NCBI GenBank assembly: GCA_037133475.1
Contig: JBAXOB010000011.1
Coordinates: 38,421-102,420, forward strand
Direction: 5' to 3'
Source of the DNA: CAIVAT01 sp037133475
GTDB taxonomy: Bacteria > Bacteroidota > Bacteroidia > Bacteroidales > FEN-979
Length of the DNA stretch: 64,000 nucleotides
Both the position numbers and the translations under genes were made by a program. Within the stretch, counting starts at the first letter, position 1, and each line of letters begins with the position of its first letter. The notes beneath the pieces were generated by a model. It searched no databases, was not told the DNA's origin, and was given only the letters and a program-made list of their open reading frames with translations. Positions 42,384 to 51,300 of this stretch are shown in pieces.

Positions 42384-45300
42384 ATGAGAACTTCTGCCGG
42401 AATTAAAATTTCGTTACTGCTCTTCCTGGTTACAGTTACGCTGCTGGCCGGGCGGCCTCTCCATGCACAGACCACGAAAACCGTTGGGGGGGCAGGCGCC
42501 AGCTATGCCACGCTGAAACTCGCCTTCGACGCCATCAACGCAGGCACGATCACAGGCGCCATTACGCTGCAGGTAACCGGGAGCACTACCGAAACGGCCT
42601 CTGCCGTGCTGAATGCCAGCGGAAGCGGCAGTGCAAGTTACACCTCCGTCAACATCTACCCTACCCTTACCGGTAAAACCATCGGCGGCAATATTGCCGG
42701 GCCCCTGATCGACCTGAATGGCGCCGATTATGTGGTCGTCGACGGCCGGGTGAATGCAGCAGGCGCTGCAAAAGACATGACCATCACCAATACCAATACG
42801 GGTTTAGCATCCTCCACCGTCAGGTTTATCAACTCTGCAACAAACAACACCCTTAAATACTGCACCATCAGGGGTTCGGAAATGAGCAGTTCGGCGGGCA
42901 TTATCTTTTTTTCCACCGCCGCCACAGGTCCGGGGAATGACGCTAACCTGGTCGACCAGAACAACATTACGGCAGATCCTGCGGGAAGGCCCGTCAATGC
43001 TGTATATTCTGAAGGAACGGCATCGCGCGAAAACAGTGGAAACACCATCAGCAACAACAATATCTATAATTTCCTCAACAACTCAACCGCATCCAACGGG
43101 ATCAGCTTCTATTCAAATACGACAGGATGCACCATTTCGGGCAACAGCTTTTATGAAACAGCCACCTTCGTCCCTACCGGGTGGGTTGAATATGATGTGA
43201 TCAGGATCAATAATGTTTCAGGCGTTAATTTCAATGTTTCCGACAACTACATCGGCGGGAGCCTGCCTTCGTGCCTCGGTACAGCCTGGACCAAGACCAA
43301 TGCCAACAACAACACCTTTTTTGCCATCTATCTGAATGTGGGAACGGCTACAGCAACCAGCATTCAGAACAACACCATCCAGAATATCAACTGGAGCAAC
43401 TCCAACGCCACCCTCTGGACCGGCATCCATGTTGCCGCGGGTGCTGTCAATATCGGCACCATTGCAGGAAACACCATCGGTTCCGCCTCCGGGACCGGCT
43501 CAATTACGGTTAATGCAGGTGACAACTCTTCGTCGGTTTATGGAATTAACATAACCGGTACCGGCACCATCAACTGCCAGAACAATATCATCGGCTCGGT
43601 CACGGCAGCCATGGCAGATGGCAATAAGGGAAACAACCTTTACGGGATTTACAAGAATCCGGGAGCGGGGACAACCAACATCAGCAACAATACCATCGGA
43701 AGCGCGGCCACTGCCGGCAGCTTCCAGGCCAGTTCGACGAGCATGGGGAACGGCCAGACCGTGATCGGCATCAACAGCGACGGAACGGGGACAACCACAA
43801 TTTCAGGAAACATCCTGATCAATATTAAAAACGGCCAGACCTCCTTTACGGGCAGCTCCCCCACCATCGGGATCCAGACGACTGCGGGGTCAAACACCAT
43901 TCAAAACAATACCGTAGGGAATATTTCAACAGGGAATGGTTTGTGGGGATCGGTCGGTTCAGCCTCGGCCATGGGGATCTGCCAGAAAAGCACCACGTCG
44001 GGCACGCTCCAGTCGGTAAACGGGAATGTGGTCTATAACATCACAAACAACCATCCCAACCGGCTGGTGCGAACCAACGGCATCTTTTACCAGGGTCCCC
44101 CTTCGGGCGCGAACACTGTATCGGGCAATTTTGTCCATGATCTCTCCCTCTCCTCCTCCGACCCCGGTTCCGATATGGACGGGATCGTACTCTACGACGG
44201 ACTGACAACCTGTGCAAACAACGTCATCAGCCTGGGCACGGGCATCACAGGAGGGTATGCCATCAACGGGATCTGGGACAACAGCGGCTCAACCAACAAC
44301 AACAGTATCTGGTTCAATACCGTGAACATCGGGGGCTCCGTCTCGCCAGGCACCACTACCGTCACGGCCGCCCTGTATAATCCTGCCAGTTCATCCACCC
44401 GTAATTACCGCGACAACATCCTGAACAATACCCGTTCAGGGGGGAGTTCCGGGAAGCACTATGCCATTTACCTATCCGGAACCAGTGGCCTGACCATCGA
44501 TTACAACGATTACTTTGCCAACGGCACCAGCGGAGTCCTGGGGTTTGTCGGTTCCGATAAAACGACCCTGGCCGCTTTCAGCGCGGCGACAGGCCAGGAT
44601 GCGGGCAGTTCGGCGCTCAACCCCGCCTTCGTTAACGCGGGAGGCGCCAGCGCAACCGATTACGAACCCACCTGCGACAAGCTGGCAGGGATCACCATCA
44701 GCGCCGTTACTGTTGACTACCTCTCGGCACCCAGGGCTGCGACCCCCACCATGGGCGCCTTTGAAGGAACCCTGAACCTGAACATCGACGTTTACAAAGC
44801 AGGAGTGCTGCAGGCATCCTACCTCCGGTTAAAAGACGTATTTGACAAGATCAACAACGGAACGCTCACGGGCGGCCTGGAAGTCAGGATCAAGGCAAGC
44901 CTTATCGAGAATGCCTCCGCAGTCCTTTATCAAAACGGATACACCGGTTCCGGAGGGACCTCCAATTACAGCGCTGTAACGATTTATCCAACCTTAACCG
45001 GGCTAAGCGTTACCGGAGATTTCACCGCACCGCTGATCGATTTCAACGGCGCCGTCAACGTTACAGTTGACGGGAGGGTCAACCAGTCGGGTTCAGCCAA
45101 AGACCTCATTCTCACCAATATCAACACGGGAACCCCGGCAACCATCCGGTTTATCAACTCCGCCGGGAACAACACGGTAAAATACTGCTATATAAAAGGT
45201 TCCGAACTGATTACAGCCGGCGGGATCATCTTTTTCTCGACGGCCCCTGCGGGAAACGGGAACGACAACATTACCATCGACCAGAACACCATCACTGCCG

Positions 45301-48300
45301 AATCGACCGGCAGGCCAGTCAACGCCGTGTATTCGGAAGGAACCGCATCCCACGAAAACAGCGGCATCATCATCAGCAACAACATCCTCTATAATTTCAT
45401 GAACCCCGCCCTGGCCTCCAACGGTATTTTCTTCAATTCCAATACCACGGGCTGCAATATCACGGCCAACAATTTTTTCGAGACCACCACCATTATTCCC
45501 ACCAATTCATCAACCTATAATATCATACAGATCAACAATATTGCAGGTTCCGGATTCGTGGTTTCCGACAACTATATCGGGGGAGGGACCATACAATGCG
45601 GCGGCACCGCCTGGACAAAGACCGGCAGCAACAACACCTTTTACGGTATATACATGAATGCCGGAACCTCCGCTGCAACCAGCATCCAGAACAACACCAT
45701 CCGGAACTTCTCCTGGAACAACGCCTATTCCTACGGCTGGACAGGCATTCACATCGCAGCCGGATGGGTGAATATCGGCACGGTCGCCGGCAACACCATC
45801 GGCGCGGGAACAGGAACAGGTTCCATTGCCTTCACCGCCGGGGAAACCTCCTCCAATGTTTATGGCATCAACATTGCCGGAACGGGGGTCGTTGATTGCG
45901 AGAACAATATTATTGGTGCCATCTCGGCTACTGTTACAGACGGGTCAAAAGGCAACAATGTTTACGGGATCAGCAAAGCGGGGGTTGCCGGGAACACCAT
46001 CATCAGCAACAACCTGATCGGAAGTCTTGTTACACCCAACAGCATCCAGGCCCTATCCACCAGCACCGGGAATTCACAGACAATGACCGGAATCAGCTGT
46101 GATGGTACCGCGACAAACACCATTTCGGGCAATACGGTGATGAACATCAGGAGTGCCCAAACCAGCTTTACCGGCACCTCACCGGTTACCGGCATCCAGA
46201 CTACGGCAGGGTCAAACACCATCCAGAACAACACGACCGCGCGAATAACTTCGGCGAATGCCTATTACGGTTCTCCCGGCATCAGTTCGGTTTGCGGGAT
46301 CGCCCAGAAAAGCAACACGGGCGGCACAACCCAGACGGTAACCGGCAACTCGGTATATGAAATTTCGAACGCAAACACAAACAGTCACGTACGGGTCACG
46401 GGGATCCTCTACCAGGGCCCTTCCTCCGGGTCCAATACCGTTTCAGGAAACTTTGTTGTCAACCTGACCCTCTCCTCCACCGATGCCGGCGCGGGGATCG
46501 AAGGGATTGGCCTTTACGGCGGTCCGGTCAGCTGCTTCAATAACATTGTCAGCCTGGGCACCGGAGTGACGACGGGTTATTCCATCAGCGGCATCTGGGA
46601 CAACGGAGGGCCGGGCATTTGCAACCTGTGGTTTAACACGGTATATACAGGGGGCGCCATTTCTTCGGGCAGCACCTCCTCCACCGCTGCGATTTACAGC
46701 GCTTCAGGCAGTTCAACCAGGAACTACCGGGACAACCTCCTGTACAACGGCCGTACGGGCGGAACCAGCGGGAAACACTATGCTCTCTGGCTTGCTGGAA
46801 CCACCTCGCTCACCATTGATTACAATGATTATTATGTAACGGGCACCAACGGAATACTGGCCTATATCAACGGCGACAAAACCACCCTTGCCGATCTGAA
46901 AGCCGCCACAGGGCAGGATGCCGGGAGTATTTCAACAAACCCCTTGCTATCAAACCCCGGCGGGACCACTGCAACGGATTATATTCCCGCGGCAATTCTG
47001 CCAGGCACGACCATAAGCGGCGTACCTGCCGATTATTCAGGCTATACGCGCGCCGCCACCCCTACCATCGGGGCGTATGAAAGAACGCTGAACATCGATG
47101 TTTACAAGGCAGGTGTTTTCCAGGCTACCTATGCCCGGCTTAAGGATGCCTTCGACAAGATCAACAACGGAACCCATACTGGTTCCCTTGAGATAAAAAT
47201 AAGGGCAAGCACGACAGAACCTGCTACTGCTGCGCTTTACCAGAGCGGATATACCGGATCAGGGGGCACTTCGTCCTATACCTCCGTCAGCATCTACCCG
47301 GCCGTAAACGGGATTTCCATTACCGGCAACCTGGCTGCACCGCTGATCGACCTGAACGGAGCCGTCAATGTCACCATCGACGGGTGTGTCAATGCAACAG
47401 GATCCTCCAGGAGCATGGTGGTGAGCAATACCAGCAGTTCCAATGCTGCAGGAACAGCAACCATCCGCCTGATCAACGACGCCTCCTCCAACACCATAAA
47501 GTACTGTATCCTCAAAGGTTCCACCACCAATACATCATCGGGGGTTGTTGCCATCGCCACCACATCGGGAACTACAGGAAACAATGCAAATTCCATCGAT
47601 AACAACAACATAACCAATGCCTCGGATGCCAGCCGGCCGCTCGCAGCCATTTTTTCCTCCGGCACTCCCGCCAAAGACAACACCGGGAACAGTTATACCA
47701 ACAACAACATTTTCGATGTCCTCAACAGGTCCGCCGCTTCCGGTTGCATCAACATCGGCGCCTATTCAACCGCCGAAACCATCCAGGGAAACAGTTTCTA
47801 TGAAACCTCCCCCTTCGTGCCGGCCGCAGGCGTGTCGTACAGCCTCGTTAAGATAAATAACACCTCGGGGAACGGCTATCTCCTTTCGGGGAACTATTTT
47901 GGCGGCAATGCTGCCCAGTGCGGCGGTTCTCCCTGGACAAAGACGGCGGCCGCCGATAATGGTTTTTATGCCATTAATCTTACGGTTGGCGCAACCACGG
48001 CCAGCAGCGTGCAGGGAAATGTGATCCGGAATTTTGCCTGGAGCAACCAGGGCGCTGCCGCATGGACCGCCCTGCAGGTATCCTCGGGCGTGGTGAACAT
48101 CGGGACCGTTACAGGGAACACCATCGGCGCCTCTGCCGGCACCGGGTCCATCATCGTTACCGGGGGGGCGTCCGGAACTGCCGTTTACGGCATGAATATC
48201 GCCGGGGCCGGCACCATCGTTTGTCAGAACAACACGATCGGGGCCATCACGGCCGACAATACCGATGCCACGGCAGCCAGTTCGGTCTATGCGATCAGCA

Positions 48301-51300
48301 GGAGCAACACAGCCACCAGCACCTTCAGCAACAATTTGATAGGCAGCACCTCCGCAGCAAACAGCATCCAGGCAGTTTCAGTCGCTTCGGCCAACGCCCA
48401 AAACGTTTATGGTTTGTATAATACCACCGGCGGAACCTTTATCGTCAGCAACTGCACCATCGCCAACCTCACCAATAGCACTACCAACGCGAACAGTGCA
48501 ACCTTCGGGGTCGTCAACGGGATAGCCTCCTCCTACGGCGTAAACACCATCATCGGCAATACTATCCGGAACCTGACCAATGCAAACGCCAACAATTCCG
48601 CGGCCAACACAGCTTCAGTCTGCGGTATCGCACTAACCAGCACCAATACGCTGAACACCATCACCGGGAATACCATTTATGCACTGGTCAACACCAATAC
48701 AACCTTCAGCGGCAGTGTTGCCGGGTTGTACTTTGGAACCACAGGATCATCGCACATTGTCGCAGGAAACTTCATTCACAGCCTCTCCGTAACCGGTGTT
48801 TCCTCATCCGCCTCTTTGTACGGCATCAAGATCGGCGCCGGGGCCGCCACCTATTACAACAACATCATCAATCTTGGCGGTAACACTGCCGCCACCATCT
48901 ATGGCATATATGAAACCGGCACCACGGGTAATAACAACAACCTCTATTTTAACAGTGTGTATATCGGCGGGGCACCGGTTACCGGGGCGCTTAACAGTTA
49001 TGCCCTGTATAGCGCAGTTTCAACAAATACGAGGAATTTCAGGGACAACATTATCGAAAATGCCCGTTCTGACAACGGCTCAACAGGTCAAAATTATTGT
49101 GCCTACTTTAATTACGGAGTCAACACCAATCTCACCCTTGATTTCAACGATTACTATGCTCCCGGCACCGGCGGAGTTCTGGGATCATACAACGGGACAG
49201 ATGTCACCACCCTTCCTTTGATAACCGGTAAAGATGCCAGCAGTCTCAGTCTCAACCCCCTGTTTGCCAATGCAGGCGGAACCAATCCGGCCGACTATTA
49301 CCCAGCTTCCGACAAGCTTGCGGGTACGGCCATCAGCTCTATAACCACCGACTACAATTCCTTAACCCGGTCGGGGACCCCGACCATGGGCGCCATCGAA
49401 GGAAACCTGAATCTCAATGTTTCGGTATACAAGGCTGGTTTGCTGCAAGCCCGTTACACCTCGTTAAAGTATGCCTTTGACAGGATAGATGACGGTACCC
49501 ACACGGGCGCCCTTGAAATCAGGATTACAGGGAACACCACCGAACCCTCTTCCGCCATGCTGTTCCAAAGCGGCTATACGAGCGCAGGAAATACCTCCAG
49601 TTACAGCTCCGTTTTGATCTACCCGACAGTTTCAGGCTGCACCATTTCCGGGAACCTTGATGCACCGCTCATCGACCTGTATGGCGCCGACAATGTGACC
49701 ATCGACGGGAGGGTGAATGCAACCGGTGCTGCTGCTGATCTTACCCTGGCCAATTCCAGTACGGGGAGCTCCTCCTCCAACGGCACCCTGCGGTTTTACA
49801 ACTCTGCCGAAAACAACCTGATCCGTTACTGCAACATCCAGGGTTCCTGCACCAGCGCTGCCACCGGGATGATCAATTTCAGCTCGGCCAGTTCCGGGAA
49901 TGGAAACGACAACGATATCATCGAATTCTGCAACATCACCAATGCCGGCGGGAACCGGCCCGTCAACACCCTCTTTGCAAACGGAACCGCATCGCACGAA
50001 AACAGCGGGGATATCATCCGGAATAACAACTTTTTTAATTTCATCAACCCGGCAATCAGCTCCTACGGGATGAATATTGCATCAAACGCAACAGGATGGA
50101 CCATCTCCGGCAACAGTTTTTATGAAACCACGGTTGTCATCCCCTCGGCGGCCACCAATTATAATGTCATCAGGGTGATGACCGGCGACGGCCACATGAT
50201 CAGCGGCAACTATATCGGGGGCAGCGCAAGTCATTGTGGCGGAACCGCATGGACCGTGAATTCAAACACACCCCATTATTTTTGCGGGATATATACCGGC
50301 AGTGCAACCGGCACCACCAATACGGTGCAAAACAACCTTATCCAGAACATCAGCTACACCAGTATCCAGGCAAACCCCTGGGACGGGATCTTTGTCTATT
50401 CGGGCAATGTCAATGTCATCGGTAATACCATCGGGGCAACCACCGGCACAGGATCAATCGTCGTATCCACCCCGGCAGCGGCTGCAAGCGCAACGGTAAC
50501 GGGCGGGGTCGTGACAGCCCTGACGCTGATCGGCGGGGGAAGCGGATATACGACCCCGCCCGTCATCACCTTTTCCACCTCAGGCAGCACCACGCCCGCC
50601 ACGGCAACCGCCACCATCACGGGTGGTGTGGTCACTGCCATCAACCTGACCGGGGGTGGTAGCGGTTATACAGGCGTTCCCTCAGTCGTTTTCGACGGGC
50701 AAACAAACGGATACTCCACTTCGCACGGCATGATCCAGAACAGCGCGGGAACCGTCAACATTACCGGGAATAACATCGGCTCCATCACCACGGTCGGCTC
50801 CGCCTGGTATTCCCATGGCTTTGAATCGATCTATGTCAGGGGGATCGTGGCAAACACAACCTTCACCAATAACCTGATCGGCAGTCTTACCACGCCAAAC
50901 AGCATTTTTGTCAGTTCTGCCGCCTCAGCTTCCCTAACAAAACAGGATGTTTACGGCATTTACAGTTCCGGCATCGGGACTACTGTCATTACCGGCAATA
51001 CGATTGCGAACCTGACCAATGCCTACACCGGCCTGAATTCCCTATCCCGCACCAGGGGAATCGCCACCATTGCCGGGTCAAACACCATCACCAACAATAC
51101 CGTCAGAAATCTTACCACCTCCAGCAAACAGTCGTCGAACGCATCCTCGGCTTCCGTTATCGGGATTTCACAAACCTCTGCAACGGCCTCCACAACCCAG
51201 GCGGTAACCGGGAACACCGTATATTCATTATCGGATAACAGTCCCACGGCCCAGGTTTATGTTACCGGGATCTATTATACAGGCCCCGCGACAGGCACAT

